Shown in pieces: positions 16,964 to 26,055 of a DNA stretch of 64,000 bases. Under the pieces are notes generated by a model. It made no database searches and was not told the origin of the DNA. It saw only the letters and a list, made by a program, of their open reading frames with translations. Position 1 is the first letter of the stretch. Every line of letters starts with the position of its first letter. The translations under genes and the position numbers were made by a program. The DNA is from Roseovarius sp. Pro17 (lineage in GTDB: Bacteria > Pseudomonadota > Alphaproteobacteria > Rhodobacterales > Rhodobacteraceae): assembly GCF_035599575.1 (NCBI RefSeq), contig NZ_CP141179.1, positions 3,286,001 to 3,350,000 of the forward strand, written 5' to 3'.

Positions 16964-17436
16964 TACCGGAACTGGATCCGAATACCGACCTTAGCTTTAC
17001 GCGCACGCTGGCCGTGCCGCGAGATCTGATATGGGAATGTTGGACCGAGCCACAACACATTCCACAATTCTTCATACCTGCGCCGCACAAGGTGACGTCC
17101 GTGAAGATTGACCTGCGGGTGGGCGGACGGTTCAACACGACCTTCGATGTCGAAGGCACTGTGATGGACAATCAGGGCGTCTATCTGGAGGTTGTGCCTT
17201 GCGAGAAGCTGGTCTTCACCGATGGCTATACCGAAGGCTGGAAACCTGCGCCCGAGCCGTTCATGACCGCAATCCTGCTTCTGTCGGATGCACCTGGGGG
17301 TGGCACGACTTACACGGCGATCGCTCGCCACCGCAATCCTGAGACCCGCAAGGCGCATGAGGATATGGGTTTCTTTGGCGGCTGGGGCACAGTAGCGACG
17401 CAGCTGGAAACCTATGCTCAGGGCCTGATGAAATGA
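16960..17436 (+). CDS. SRPBCC/AHSA1 domain protein
   Basis: 158 residues of the START/Bet v1-like (AHSA1) fold: FTRTLAVPRDLIWECWTEPQHIPQFF, then VGGRFNTTF and TYTAIARHRNPETRKAHEDMGFFGGWG at the C-terminus, the standard signature. It is translationally coupled at both ends (4-nt overlaps). Members bind hydrophobic ligands, and many pair with ArsR regulators, but the ligand is unknown. Confidence 0.88.
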   Translation: MIPELDPNTDLSFTRTLAVPRDLIWECWTEPQHIPQFFIPAPHKVTSVKIDLRVGGRFNTTFDVEGTVMDNQGVYLEVVPCEKLVFTDGYTEGWKPAPEPFMTAILLLSDAPGGGTTYTAIARHRNPETRKAHEDMGFFGGWGTVATQLETYAQGLMK

Positions 17437-18308
17437 GCGGCCGTTTCGCAACGCTGACATTGGAACGTCAGGTGGCAGCACCTGTGGAAACTTTATGGCA
17501 GGCGTGGACGGCACCTGCCGCCCGAGCAGTATGGGCGGCACCCGCGCCTTCAGTCACAGTGGAGTTCCTTGAGGCCAATACATGGGTTGGCGGACGCGAA
17601 GTCTCGCTTTGCAAAGTGGAGGGCCAACCCGACACCCGCTGTGAAAGCGGTTGGCTGGAGTTGCAGCCCACACGGTGCAGCGTGAACTACGAGGTCATCT
17701 CATCGGAAGGCGTGAAGCAATCGGCGGCCCTGGTGACGGCAGATTTCTCCGACGCGGGCGAGAGCAGTCGCGTGGTGGTGACGGTACAACTCTCCTCCTT
17801 AGCCGAGGATATGGAGGCGGGCTACCGTCAGGGCTTTGGCGCAGGGCTTGACAATCTGGCGGGCGTGGCCGAGCGAAGCATGGTGCTTCAACGCGTCATC
17901 AAAGCCCCGCGGGCAGCGGTTTGGGGGGCCTGGACGAACCCTGAAACCCTGCCCCAATGGTGGGGGCCGGATGGGTTTTCCTGCGTGACGAAACGGATTG
18001 ATTTACAGGCGGGTGGCGAGTGGGTGTTCGATATGGTCGGGCCCGATGGCAAGGTTTTTCCAAACCACCACCGCTTCGGCGAGATCAAAGCAGAAGACAG
18101 AATCTGTTATGAGCTTTTGTGGGGTGAAAACGGTCCGAAGCATGCCGACGTCTGGGCTACGTTTGAGGACGAAGATGGAACAACAAAGGTGACACTGGGT
18201 ATGGTGTTCAGCACAGCAGCCGAATTTCAAGAGGCCAAAGGCTTTGGCGCGGTGGAACTAGGACTGCAGACCTTGGGAAAGCTGGCGCGTTCTGTCGGGG
18301 CTGGCTGA
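17433..18308 (+). CDS. Tandem two-domain SRPBCC/AHSA1 protein
   Basis: A 291-residue protein with two AHSA1-like units. The first spans about residues 5-145 (LERQVAAPVETLWQAWTAPAARAVWA) and is divergent; the second spans about 150-290 (MVLQRVIKAPRAAVWGAWTN then PETLPQWWGPDGFS) and is canonical. It looks like a fusion or duplication of the preceding gene's domain. Last gene of the ArsR operon. The first domain lacks the usual WWGP-like motif and may have lost or changed its ligand. Confidence 0.85.
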   Translation: MSGRFATLTLERQVAAPVETLWQAWTAPAARAVWAAPAPSVTVEFLEANTWVGGREVSLCKVEGQPDTRCESGWLELQPTRCSVNYEVISSEGVKQSAALVTADFSDAGESSRVVVTVQLSSLAEDMEAGYRQGFGAGLDNLAGVAERSMVLQRVIKAPRAAVWGAWTNPETLPQWWGPDGFSCVTKRIDLQAGGEWVFDMVGPDGKVFPNHHRFGEIKAEDRICYELLWGENGPKHADVWATFEDEDGTTKVTLGMVFSTAAEFQEAKGFGAVELGLQTLGKLARSVGAG

Positions 18309-18502
18309 CAAAGCGGTTTCTGGATTGGGAAGCCCATAGGAGCATCCAGGACCGCGATGAGAACGTCCTGAACACCTCGGCTCTTCTGCTCGTTCAATCG
18401 CCATGGGAGACGCGCGTCACGCTCGCGTGCTCAAATCCATCGAACGCACCGATCTGCATTTTCTGAACGATTGGGGGCTATCTGGCCGAACACAAGCAGC
18501 GA

Positions 18503-18808
18503 TTATCCGGGCATCGGCACCGCCGTCCCGCTGACAATGATCCCGTTCGCTGCAGGAATCTCCACGTTCAAGGTGCTGGGCCGGCCCATCTTCTCACCTT
18601 GGCGGATGACGATCTGCGCTGGCGCCGGCAGAAACCCGCCGTCGCGCAGGTAACCTGCGAAGGCCGCCGCTGCCGCACCGGTCGCCGGGTCTTCGTAAAC
18701 ACCGCCCACCGGAAACGGGTTTCGTGAATGGTAAAGGTCGGGCCGCTCGCGCCATATTAACTGCAACGTCGTGAGATCGTGATCGAGCATGAGCGCTTTC
18801 AGCCGGTC
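18503..18808 (-). pseudogene. PhzF family protein, C-terminal fragment cut by an IS element
   Basis: About 100 residues reading DRLKALMLDHDLTTLQLIWR, then NPFPVGGVYEDPATGAAAAAFAGYLRDGG, the C-terminal domain of PhzF/diaminopimelate-epimerase-fold isomerases (EDPATGSA motif). About 190 N-terminal residues, with the catalytic Glu, are missing. Homology stops exactly at the left inverted repeat of the IS at 18809. The missing part is not found on the other side of the IS, so this is not a simple interruption. Confidence 0.85.
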
Positions 18809-18893
18809 TGTCTGACGTCAGCGCCTGTGGGACAGATTTGAGGAATTGAACAACGGAGGATTTCTGGTTCATCGTAACCTTCATGGAGTGAAG

Positions 18894-19268
18894 ATGAACA
18901 AGAAATCCGGAACGTCTAAGGACGCAGCTGACAAGCTGGTCAAGAACATCCGCCGCAAGACCCGTCAGACCTATTCGGCTGAGGAGAAGATCCGCATCGT
19001 CTTGGCGGGTCTGCGAGGCGAAGAGAGCATTTCGGTGCTCTGTCGCCGTGAAGGCATCGCCGAAAGCCTATATTACAGCTGGTCGAAGGAATTCCTTGAG
19101 GCTGGCAAGCGGCGATTGTCCGGCGACACGGCCCGGCAGGCAACGTCGCCAGAAGTCAAAGATCTGCGCTCGGAGTCACTTGCCCTGAAGGAATGCGTGG
19201 CAGACCTGACCCTTGAGAACCGTCTGCTCAAAAAAAGCATGACAGGGGCTGGGGAGGCAGAGAAATGA
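18894..19268 (+). CDS. IS3-family transposase OrfA
   Basis: 124 residues. The HTH region TYSAEEKIRIVLAGLRGEES, then ISVLCRREGIAESLYYSWSKEFLE, binds the inverted repeats; a C-terminal leucine-zipper-like stretch (LKECVADLTLENRLLKKSM) mediates multimerisation. Start ATG 18894 (MNKKSGTSK) follows GGAGTGAAG. The stop overlaps the OrfB ATG (ATGA), and a run of seven A at 19230-19236 lies where IS3 elements shift frame, so an OrfAB fusion may also be made. Confidence 0.85.
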   Translation: MNKKSGTSKDAADKLVKNIRRKTRQTYSAEEKIRIVLAGLRGEESISVLCRREGIAESLYYSWSKEFLEAGKRRLSGDTARQATSPEVKDLRSESLALKECVADLTLENRLLKKSMTGAGEAEK

Positions 19269-20245
19269 GGTATCCCGCGTCCGAGAAGCTGGAAATCATC
19301 CGAACGGTTGAAGGCTCACATCTACCGGCCAGGCAGACCCTCGACATGCTGGGCATCCCGCGCGCGACCTTCTACCGTTGGTATGATCGTTATGTCGACG
19401 GCGGCCTTGATGCCCTGGCGGACCACGCACCCCGTCCAGGTTCTGTCTGGAACCGTATTCCACAGGATCGGCGCGATGATTTGATCGAGTTCGCGCTGGA
19501 ATTTGAGGCCCTGACGACACGGGAGCTGGCGGTGAAATACACCGACGAGAAGCGGTATTTTATATCTGAATCATCAGCATATCGTATTCTGAAGGAAGCT
19601 GACCTGATCACGGCGCCCGCGCATGTGGTGATCAAGGCGGCCGACGAGTTTAAAGACAAAACCACGGCAATCAACCAGATGTGGCAGACCGATTTCACCT
19701 ACTTCAAGATCATCGGGTGGGGCTGGTATTACCTCAGCACGATCCTGGACGATTACAGCCGCTACATCATTGCGTGGAAGCTCTGCAGCACCATGCGTGC
19801 TGCCGATGTGACCGACACTATCGAGTTGGCTCTGGCGGAATCGGGTTGCGACCAGGCGGTCGTGCGCCACAAGCCGCGGCTGCTCAGCGACAACGGCTCA
19901 TGCTATATCTCTGGCGATCTGGCCGATTGGCTGGAGGATCACAAAATGACGCACGTCCGCGGGGCGCCATTCCACCCACAGACACAAGGCAAGATCGAAC
20001 GCTGGCACCAAACTATGAAGAACCGGGTTCTGCTGGAGAATTACTACCTGCCCGGCGATCTCGAGCAGCAGATCGGGGCCTTCGTCGAATATTACAATAA
20101 CCAACGATACCACGAGAGTCTGAACAACGTCACACCCGCCGACGTCTACTTCGGCCGCGATAAAGCCATTCTCAGGGAAAGGGAGAAGATCAAGAAACAG
20201 ACAATCCGACAGCGCCGCTTGCAACACCAGAAACAAGCCGCATAA
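19265..20245 (+). CDS. IS3-family transposase OrfB (DDE integrase)
   Basis: A 326-residue catalytic subunit. N-terminal HTH (LPARQTLDMLGIPRATFYRW), then an rve-type DDE core: first Asp in MWQTDFTYF, second in LLSDNGSCY, Glu in QGKIERWHQ, spaced as in retroviral-type integrases. YNNQRYHESLNNVTPADVYFG is the usual C-terminal signature. All catalytic residues are present, so it should be active. Start ATG overlaps the OrfA stop by 4 nt. Confidence 0.92.
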   Translation: MRYPASEKLEIIRTVEGSHLPARQTLDMLGIPRATFYRWYDRYVDGGLDALADHAPRPGSVWNRIPQDRRDDLIEFALEFEALTTRELAVKYTDEKRYFISESSAYRILKEADLITAPAHVVIKAADEFKDKTTAINQMWQTDFTYFKIIGWGWYYLSTILDDYSRYIIAWKLCSTMRAADVTDTIELALAESGCDQAVVRHKPRLLSDNGSCYISGDLADWLEDHKMTHVRGAPFHPQTQGKIERWHQTMKNRVLLENYYLPGDLEQQIGAFVEYYNNQRYHESLNNVTPADVYFGRDKAILREREKIKKQTIRQRRLQHQKQAA

Positions 20246-20325
20246 TCAATCACACGAACGAGCCAGAGCCTCCAATGCTCAAGCCGCTCTGATGTCCCAT
20301 TTTATTTGACGACGGACAGGTCGCG

Positions 20326-20967
20326 ATGCGGTCGATGTATGAGCATGTCGCAGCGGTCGCCAATCCTCTGGCACACAACGATCTCCCTAATGCGCGCCAT
20401 GCCGTTTCCATGATCGTCGGTCGCGAAACCAGCGCCTTGGACGAGGCGGCCATTGCGCGTGCGGCGCTGGAAAGCCTTGCAGAAAATACCTCGGACGGCA
20501 TTGTCGCGCCGTTGTTCTGGGGCGTGCTTTTCGGCCTGCCCGGAATTGCAACCTCCAAGGCGATCAACACGCTTGATTCAATGATCGGCCACCGAAACCC
20601 GCGTTTCGAAGCGTTTGGCTGGGCCGCAGCCCGGCTTGATGATCTGGTCAACCTGCCCGCCTCGCGGTTGACTGGAATGATGTTCGCGGTGGCCTCCGGG
20701 CGACCAAAGCAAGCGATAACCACCATGCTGCGCGACGCCCCTCGGCACAGGTCGCCAAACTCTGGCTGGCCAGAGGCTGCAATGGCAGCGGGCTTGCAGG
20801 TGCGTCTTTCCGGGCCACGCGTCTATGCAGACTACATCGCGGATGAGCCTTGGGTGAACGGCCGTGCAGCCGATCCGCTCGCTGCTGATCTACGGCGAGG
20901 GCTTGCGCTTTACGCGGGCGCGATGGTGTTGGGAATTGCCGCGCTTTTGACACTGGCGCTAGTTTAG
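20326..20967 (+). pseudogene. cobD: Adenosylcobinamide-phosphate synthase, N-terminus missing
   Basis: 213 codons reading MRSMYEHVAAVANPLAHNDL and AVSMIVGRETSALDEAAIAR, then ESLAENTSDGIVAPLFWG and MIGHRNPRFEAFGWAAARLDD, the body and C-terminus of CobD/CbiB, the membrane enzyme joining aminopropanol to cobyric acid. Complete proteins are about 300 residues, so roughly 85-90 residues with the first membrane segments are gone, cut off at the right end of the IS at 20318. An ATG at 20326 could yield a shortened protein, but activity is doubtful. cobC follows 9 nt later on the same strand. Confidence 0.85.
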
Positions 20968-20976
20968 GAAGACAAG

Positions 20977-21933
20977 ATGCGCGATCACGGCGGAAATATA
21001 GACGCGGCTGTCGCGCGCTTTGGCGGGACCGACTGGATTGACCTTTCGACCGGCATCAACCGCGTTCCCTATCCGGTTCCGGTTGTCCCGATCGGGGATT
21101 GGACAATGCTGCCAACCAACGCCGCGAAATCTGCGGCTTTGGCGGCTGCCCGCGCTGCCTATCGAACCGATGCCCCGATGCTGGCCACCGCTGGCGCGCA
21201 GGCCGCTATCCAGATGATCCCGCGATTTACGGTCCCGGGCAAAGCCCGCGTGTTGGGACCAACCTATAATGAACACGCCGCAGCTCTGCGTGCCGCAGGT
21301 TGGCAGGTGCGACAGGTCACCAGCTTGGATCAGCTTGCCGGAGCGGATCTGGCCGTTGTTGTCAATCCGAACAAACCCGATGGCCGAAGCTATGCCGCCG
21401 CAGATTTACAAGATTTGACCAAAGAGACGCGCATTGTCGTCGATGAAAGCTTTGGCGACCCGCAACCCGACCTGTCGCTGGCCCCGTCGGCGGGTGCGCC
21501 CGGCCTGATAATCCTGCGGTCGTTTGGCAAGTTCTATGGTCTGGCCGGGTTGCGGCTTGGCTTTGTGATTGGATGCAGCGATGATATCGCGCGCCTTGAC
21601 GAGATGGCAGGCCCGTGGCCCGTCAATGGCGCGGCGTTGCGGATAGCGACACAGGCGCTGACGGATCGTGCTTGGGCTGAAGCGACGACCCTGCGCCTGC
21701 GCGCCGAAGCGGCAATGGCTGACGCGCTGGCCAAAACCGCTGGCTGGACTGTGGTTGGCGGCACCGAACTGTTTCGGCTTTACGAAACGCCGGATGCGAA
21801 AGCCGCGCAGGAACGGCTGGCCCAGCATCAGATCTGGTCACGCATCTTTCCCTATTCCGCCCACTGGCTGCGCATTGGCTTGCCCGGAGGCGAGGCTGAA
21901 TGGAAACGATTGGCCCGCGCGTTGGAAGGTTGA
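20977..21933 (+). CDS. cobC: Threonine-phosphate decarboxylase
   Basis: A 318-residue fold-type I PLP aminotransferase-like enzyme that decarboxylates L-threonine phosphate to aminopropanol phosphate for the nucleotide loop of B12. The N-terminus HGGNIDAAVARFGGTDWIDL and STGINRVPYPVP is the CobC/CobD-decarboxylase hallmark; the PLP lysine is in RSFGKFYGLAGLRLGF; VVVNPNKPDGR and RIGLPG are also conserved. Complete length. It follows the truncated cobD gene, with which it would be co-expressed, and converges on cobQ. Confidence 0.93.
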   Translation: MRDHGGNIDAAVARFGGTDWIDLSTGINRVPYPVPVVPIGDWTMLPTNAAKSAALAAARAAYRTDAPMLATAGAQAAIQMIPRFTVPGKARVLGPTYNEHAAALRAAGWQVRQVTSLDQLAGADLAVVVNPNKPDGRSYAAADLQDLTKETRIVVDESFGDPQPDLSLAPSAGAPGLIILRSFGKFYGLAGLRLGFVIGCSDDIARLDEMAGPWPVNGAALRIATQALTDRAWAEATTLRLRAEAAMADALAKTAGWTVVGGTELFRLYETPDAKAAQERLAQHQIWSRIFPYSAHWLRIGLPGGEAEWKRLARALEG

Positions 21934-22004
21934 TCACAATATCCCAAGGCGCGTGCGAAACGTCGCTACCCTTGAGGTCAAGCCGCTATTAATCGGCATA
22001 TTCG

Positions 22005-23450
22005 TTACCGCGCCAGATCGATAAGCCCAACGACATCCACGTGCTTTTCAAGATGCGCGGCAAGTGCATCCAATGTGGCCTCAACCCCGGCGCCATATAG
22101 CAGCCCCGAGGGTTGCCCGCCGATGCTGCGCAAAAATCCGGCGCGGAATGCATCGTTGCTGAACATTCCATGCAGATAGCTGCCCATGACCCGGCCATCG
22201 CTGGAAACCGCGCCTTCGGGGCGGCCCGTTACCATGGAAAACGGACGTTGCCGGTCTGGCCCGTCCGAGCGGCCGATGTGAATCTCGTAGCCCTGCATCG
22301 CAAGGCCCGTTGCCTGATGTATCGCCTCTGTTCGGGTCAATTTCTTGTCCGGCGTCAATTCAGTTTCAATCGCAAGGTGCCCCAGACCCACCACTTCTCC
22401 GGCTGGCCCCTCAACGCCCTGCGGATCACGCAGCAGCGCGCCAAGCATTTGATACCCCCCGCAAATTCCCAGGGCTTTGCCGCCGCGCCGCAGATGCGCG
22501 GCAATGTCAATGTCCCAGCCTTGCGAGCGTAAAAATGCGAGGTCGCCGATCGTTGATTTTGTTCCGGGGATGATGACGAGATCAGTGTCAGCTGGGATAA
22601 CCTCACCCGCGCGCACCATGGTCAGGCCGACCCCCGGTTCCTGCGCCAATGGGTCGATGTCGTCAAAATTGGCAATGCGCGACAGGACCAAGACGGCAAT
22701 CTTATAGTCACCAGACCCGCCGCCATTGGGCAGATCAAGGGCATCTTCAGCCGGCAGTCTGGATGCCCCGTCGAAATAGGGCACGACGCCAAACCCGCGC
22801 CAGCCCGACTGCGCGGCAATGAAGTGATAGCCATCGTCAAACAGACTTGGATCACCGCGAAACTTGTTGATGAGGAAGCCCGAGATCATCGCATTATCGG
22901 CACCGTCCATCACCGCCTGCGTCCCTATGATCTGCGCGATCACCCCCCCGCGATCAATGTCACCGGTCAAAATGACAGGGCAGTCTGCGGCCTGTGCAAA
23001 GCCCATATTGGCAATGTCGCCAACACGCAGATTGACCTCTGCCGGACTGCCTGCGCCTTCAACGATGACCAGATCATTGCGGGCCTTCAACCGCTCAAAG
23101 CTTTCAAGCACAGATGTGATCAAATTAGGCTTGAGCGCCGCGTACTCGCGCGCCTTTACGGTGGCGACGCGCCTACCTTGAACGATCACCTGACTGCCGG
23201 TCTCGCTTTCCGGCTTTAGCAAGACCGGGTTCATGTCGGTATGCGACTCAATCCCACAGGCCAACGCCTGCAACGCCTGCGCGCGTCCGATTTCGCCGCC
23301 ATCGGCAGTTACGGCGGCATTGTTTGACATGTTTTGCGGCTTGAACGGCGCAACGTTCAGCCCGCGCAACTTCGCGGCCCGGCAAAGCCCCGCGACCAAA
23401 AGCGATTTGCCCACATTCGAGCCGGTACCTTGGATCATCAGAGCCTTCAT
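22005..23450 (-). CDS. cobQ: Cobyric acid synthase
   Basis: A 481-residue ATP/glutamine-dependent amidase that amidates adenosylcobyrinic a,c-diamide at positions b, d, e and g. The N-terminal dethiobiotin-synthetase-like domain starts [20 protein letters not shown] (P-loop GTGSNVGKS); the C-terminal class I amidotransferase-like domain has the nucleophile elbow [13 protein letters not shown] and a late histidine in GSYLHGMF. Complete. It is the last gene of the minus-strand cob set, 50 nt after cobO, and converges on cobC. Confidence 0.95.
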   Translation of the reverse strand: MKALMIQGTGSNVGKSLLVAGLCRAAKLRGLNVAPFKPQNMSNNAAVTADGGEIGRAQALQALACGIESHTDMNPVLLKPESETGSQVIVQGRRVATVKAREYAALKPNLITSVLESFERLKARNDLVIVEGAGSPAEVNLRVGDIANMGFAQAADCPVILTGDIDRGGVIAQIIGTQAVMDGADNAMISGFLINKFRGDPSLFDDGYHFIAAQSGWRGFGVVPYFDGASRLPAEDALDLPNGGGSGDYKIAVLVLSRIANFDDIDPLAQEPGVGLTMVRAGEVIPADTDLVIIPGTKSTIGDLAFLRSQGWDIDIAAHLRRGGKALGICGGYQMLGALLRDPQGVEGPAGEVVGLGHLAIETELTPDKKLTRTEAIHQATGLAMQGYEIHIGRSDGPDRQRPFSMVTGRPEGAVSSDGRVMGSYLHGMFSNDAFRAGFLRSIGGQPSGLLYGAGVEATLDALAAHLEKHVDVVGLIDLAR

Positions 23451-23500
23451 TTATAGGCCTTTGTCGGTGAAAATGCCGAGGTTTCGGCGGTTGTCTTGTT

Positions 23501-24160
23501 TCAGAATTCCACGCCCGGCTGTGCCTTGATGCCAGAGCGAAATGGGTGCTTGATCAATGTCATCTCGGTCACCAGATCGGCAACCTCGATCAACTCCGGT
23601 TTGGCGTTGCGGCCTGTCATCACCACATGGGTCAAAGGTGGTTTTTCCGACGTGAGGAAGGCTACAACTTCGGCGATATCCAGATAGTCATAGCGCAAGG
23701 CGATATTGATTTCATCGAGCAGAACCAGACGATTACGGGGGTCGCGGATCAATTCTTTGGCCTTCTCCCAACCCTTTGCGGCCATCGCAACATCGCGTTC
23801 ACGATCCTGGGTTTCCCATGTAAACCCCTCACCCATCGCGTGGAATTCGCACAGCTCGGAAAAATGCGCCTCGATGATCCGACGCTCACCTGTATCCCAG
23901 CTGCCTTTGATGAATTGCACGACCGCACAAGGCATCTCATGGGCGATGCACCGCAAGATCATACCAAACCCGCTGGAGGATTTACCTTTACCGGGCCCGG
24001 TGTGGACGATCAGGAGCCCCTTATCGCCTTCCTTACCGGCCATCATCTTGTCGCGCGCGGTCTTGATTTTTGCCATTTTTTTTGAGTGGCGGGCGTTTAC
24101 GTCTTCTGCTGTTTCTGCAGCGGTTTTCTTGTTTGCAGGGGTGCCTTCTGGGGATGTCAT
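23501..24160 (-). CDS. cobO: Cob(I)yrinic acid a,c-diamide adenosyltransferase
   Basis: A 219-residue CobA/CobO-type P-loop enzyme that transfers the adenosyl group of ATP to the corrinoid cobalt. An N-terminal Lys-rich extension (residues 1-48, HSKKMAKIKTARDKM) precedes the Walker A loop VHTGPGKGKSSSGFG. LVLLDEINIALRYDYL holds the Walker B and TGRNAKPELIEVADLVTEM is the conserved C-terminal motif. Starts 28 nt after cobF; upstream sequence has a GGAG-like ribosome site. Confidence 0.94.
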   Translation of the reverse strand: MTSPEGTPANKKTAAETAEDVNARHSKKMAKIKTARDKMMAGKEGDKGLLIVHTGPGKGKSSSGFGMILRCIAHEMPCAVVQFIKGSWDTGERRIIEAHFSELCEFHAMGEGFTWETQDRERDVAMAAKGWEKAKELIRDPRNRLVLLDEINIALRYDYLDIAEVVAFLTSEKPPLTHVVMTGRNAKPELIEVADLVTEMTLIKHPFRSGIKAQPGVEF

Positions 24161-24188
24161 TGATGTCTCCGGTTCTGGATATATGTGG

Positions 24189-25022
24189 TTATTTTGCGTT
24201 GCGTGAGGCGCGGTCGTGGGTGCTTTGGACAGAGGATGAACGCAGGATCAAGCTTTGATCCGGGCCGCCTGACGTTACCGTTCGGCGCAGAATATAGATG
24301 TCCATGATCCAGCCATGCCGCGCCCGCGCCTCGGCCCGCACCGCGGTGATTTTGGCACCCACATCCGCCAGCTTTCCCTCACAGATGATCTGTTCTGGCA
24401 TGCCCACATAAGCGCCCCACCAGATATCGATCCCGGCAGGGTCCAGCGCCTCAAATGCCCCGCCCGCATCCAGCATGATGACAAGGGTATCTACCCCCGG
24501 CGGCCAGCCTTCGTCGCGCAAGCGGCGGCCCGTTGTGACGAGGAACGGCGCGCCGATCTCGTTTACCGCCATTGTATGGGCCGCAGTGAGAGCGTGCAGC
24601 GAAGTGATGCCGGGAATGACCTCCAGCACTGGCGCGGGGTTCAAACGCGCCGCAATCCGCAGCGTGCTGTCATAAAGCGACGGATCGCCCCAAACCAGCA
24701 ACGCCACCTTTTGCGCGCCGGGATGGCGCGCCATCGCGCCTTGCCATGCGACAGCAATGGCATCGTGCCAGTCATCAACCCGCGCGCGGTAATCTAGCGT
24801 TGCCTCATCGCGCACCGGCAGATCGAAGGCCACGATCTGCGTCCTGGCATTGGTCAGAACCTCGGCGCAGATCGTACGGCGCAGATCGGCGAGGTCGGCT
24901 TTCCCTTCGCCCTTGTGCGGGATCAGGATCAGGTCTTGCCGGTTGATCGCGCGGATCGCCTGCAAGGTCAGGTGTTCGGGGTTGCCAGTGCCAATTCCGA
25001 TCAGCGTCAGGTGCAGGCTCAT
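24189..25022 (-). CDS. cobF: Precorrin-6A synthase (deacetylating)
   Basis: A 277-residue tetrapyrrole methylase fold enzyme that adds the C1 methyl to precorrin-5 and releases the acetyl fragment, a step unique to the aerobic pathway. N-terminal SAM loop LIGIGTGNPEHLTLQA, then VWGDPSLYDSTLRIA and IPGITSLHALTAAH. The last 25 residues (after ILRRTV) extend beyond the usual end and carry no motif. It overlaps the upstream DUF1636 gene by 4 nt. Confidence 0.93.
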   Translation of the reverse strand: MSLHLTLIGIGTGNPEHLTLQAIRAINRQDLILIPHKGEGKADLADLRRTICAEVLTNARTQIVAFDLPVRDEATLDYRARVDDWHDAIAVAWQGAMARHPGAQKVALLVWGDPSLYDSTLRIAARLNPAPVLEVIPGITSLHALTAAHTMAVNEIGAPFLVTTGRRLRDEGWPPGVDTLVIMLDAGGAFEALDPAGIDIWWGAYVGMPEQIICEGKLADVGAKITAVRAEARARHGWIMDIYILRRTVTSGGPDQSLILRSSSVQSTHDRASRNAK

Positions 25023-25333
25023 CCCGGCACCCTCGCCAGCGCCTTGCTGCGCAGATCACCAAGCACGCGGGCATCGGTAAATGTGCCATCCGCCGAAGCG
25101 GCATAAAGGCGCGCGAAACGCTGCAGCAAAGGAAGATCTGCCGCCGTGATGTCACCAAAAAGGTAGGCCACCTTGCCCGGACTGCGAAACGCAACCGTCT
25201 GCGCGTGGCGACACCCCGACATGCAATCGACAGGTCTGACCGCGACATCCCCCATGCAGTTGCGCGCGGCGTCCATGAAGGAACCGCCCGGCGCGCACTG
25301 GGCACAGACCATCATCGATACCGGCGCGCTCAT
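25019..25333 (-). CDS. DUF1636 small cysteine-rich protein (copy 1)
   Basis: A 104-residue DUF1636 protein, a thioredoxin-like ferredoxin relative. Four cysteines (MVCAQCAPG near residue 9 and DCMSGCRHAQTV near residue 37) could hold a [2Fe-2S] or metal site. FRSPGKVAYLFGDI is conserved with the second copy at 37932. Translationally coupled by ATGA overlaps to cobA upstream and cobF downstream, so it belongs to the cob operon; its role is unknown, possibly metal or electron delivery. Confidence 0.88.
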   Translation of the reverse strand: MSAPVSMMVCAQCAPGGSFMDAARNCMGDVAVRPVDCMSGCRHAQTVAFRSPGKVAYLFGDITAADLPLLQRFARLYAASADGTFTDARVLGDLRSKALARVPG

Positions 25334-26055
25334 TGCCGCAAATCCGCCAGCGCACCGTAAAAGATCAGCGCTGGTGTGGTGCTGCTGGTCGCCTCCAGAT
25401 GCGCGGCCAGCGTGGCGATGGTGAACCGCTCGACTCGCTGGGCCGGTGTCGATACCGCCTCGGCCAGCACGGCGGGCATATCAGGCGCAAGCCCGTGTTC
25501 GATCAGCCGTGTCGCAAGCCCGACAAAGGTACGCTTGCCCATAAACACCACGGTGGTGGCCAACGGATCTGCAAGGGCTGCCATGTTCACATCCGCCGGC
25601 AGATCGCCGGTAACATCAGCCCCGGTGATGAATTGAACCCGCCGCGCCGTCAGTCGACGGGTCAGCGGAATGCCCGCCGCTGCCGCTGCCGCGGAAGCCG
25701 AGGTAACGCCGGGGATGATTTCATAGGGGACACCCGCCGCCTGAAGCGCCATGATCTCTTCTTCCAGCCGCCCGAAGATACCACAATCGCCAGATTTCAG
25801 CCGCACGACCTGCATCCCGGCCTTGGCGTAATCCACCAGAACACGGCTGACATGGTCCTGCTTGGGCGAAGCGCGCCCGGCCCGCTTGCCGACCCCGATC
25901 AAATCCGCATCTGCGCGCGCATGTGCGAGTATCGGACCCGAAGACAGATCGTCAAACAACACTACTTCTGCTGCCTCCAGCCGCTTGACGGCCTTGACGG
26001 TCAGAAGTTCGGGATCGCCCGGCCCGGAGGATACGAATGAGACAAAACCCGTCAT
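25330..26055 (-). CDS. cobA: Uroporphyrinogen-III C-methyltransferase
   Basis: A 241-residue SUMT, which methylates uroporphyrinogen III at C2 and C7 to give precorrin-2 and commits the tetrapyrrole to the corrin/siroheme branch. SAM-site VSSGPGDPELLTVKAVK, substrate loop DDLSSGPILAHARADADLIGVGKRAG, and RLKSGDCGIFGRLEEE are family signatures. It is the CobA type without a CysG-like dehydrogenase/chelatase domain, as expected for the aerobic pathway. ATGA overlaps join it to cobB and the DUF1636 gene. Confidence 0.95.
   Translation of the reverse strand: MTGFVSFVSSGPGDPELLTVKAVKRLEAAEVVLFDDLSSGPILAHARADADLIGVGKRAGRASPKQDHVSRVLVDYAKAGMQVVRLKSGDCGIFGRLEEEIMALQAAGVPYEIIPGVTSASAAAAAAGIPLTRRLTARRVQFITGADVTGDLPADVNMAALADPLATTVVFMGKRTFVGLATRLIEHGLAPDMPAVLAEAVSTPAQRVERFTIATLAAHLEATSSTTPALIFYGALADLRQ

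Larger units (their letters stand above)
18809..20318 (+). mobile_element. IS3-family insertion sequence with inverted repeats and a 4-bp flanking repeat
   Basis: A 1510-bp element. The left end TGTCTGACGTCA...TGGGACA (18809-18834) is an imperfect inverted copy of the right end TGTCCCA...TGACGACGGACA (20293-20318); about 18 of 26 positions pair. GGTC flanks it on both sides (18805-18808 and 20319-20322), consistent with target duplication. It encodes OrfA and OrfB and looks intact. The flanks belong to two different truncated genes (phzF fragment and cobD), so a deletion or recombination accompanied or preceded its arrival. Confidence 0.88.
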
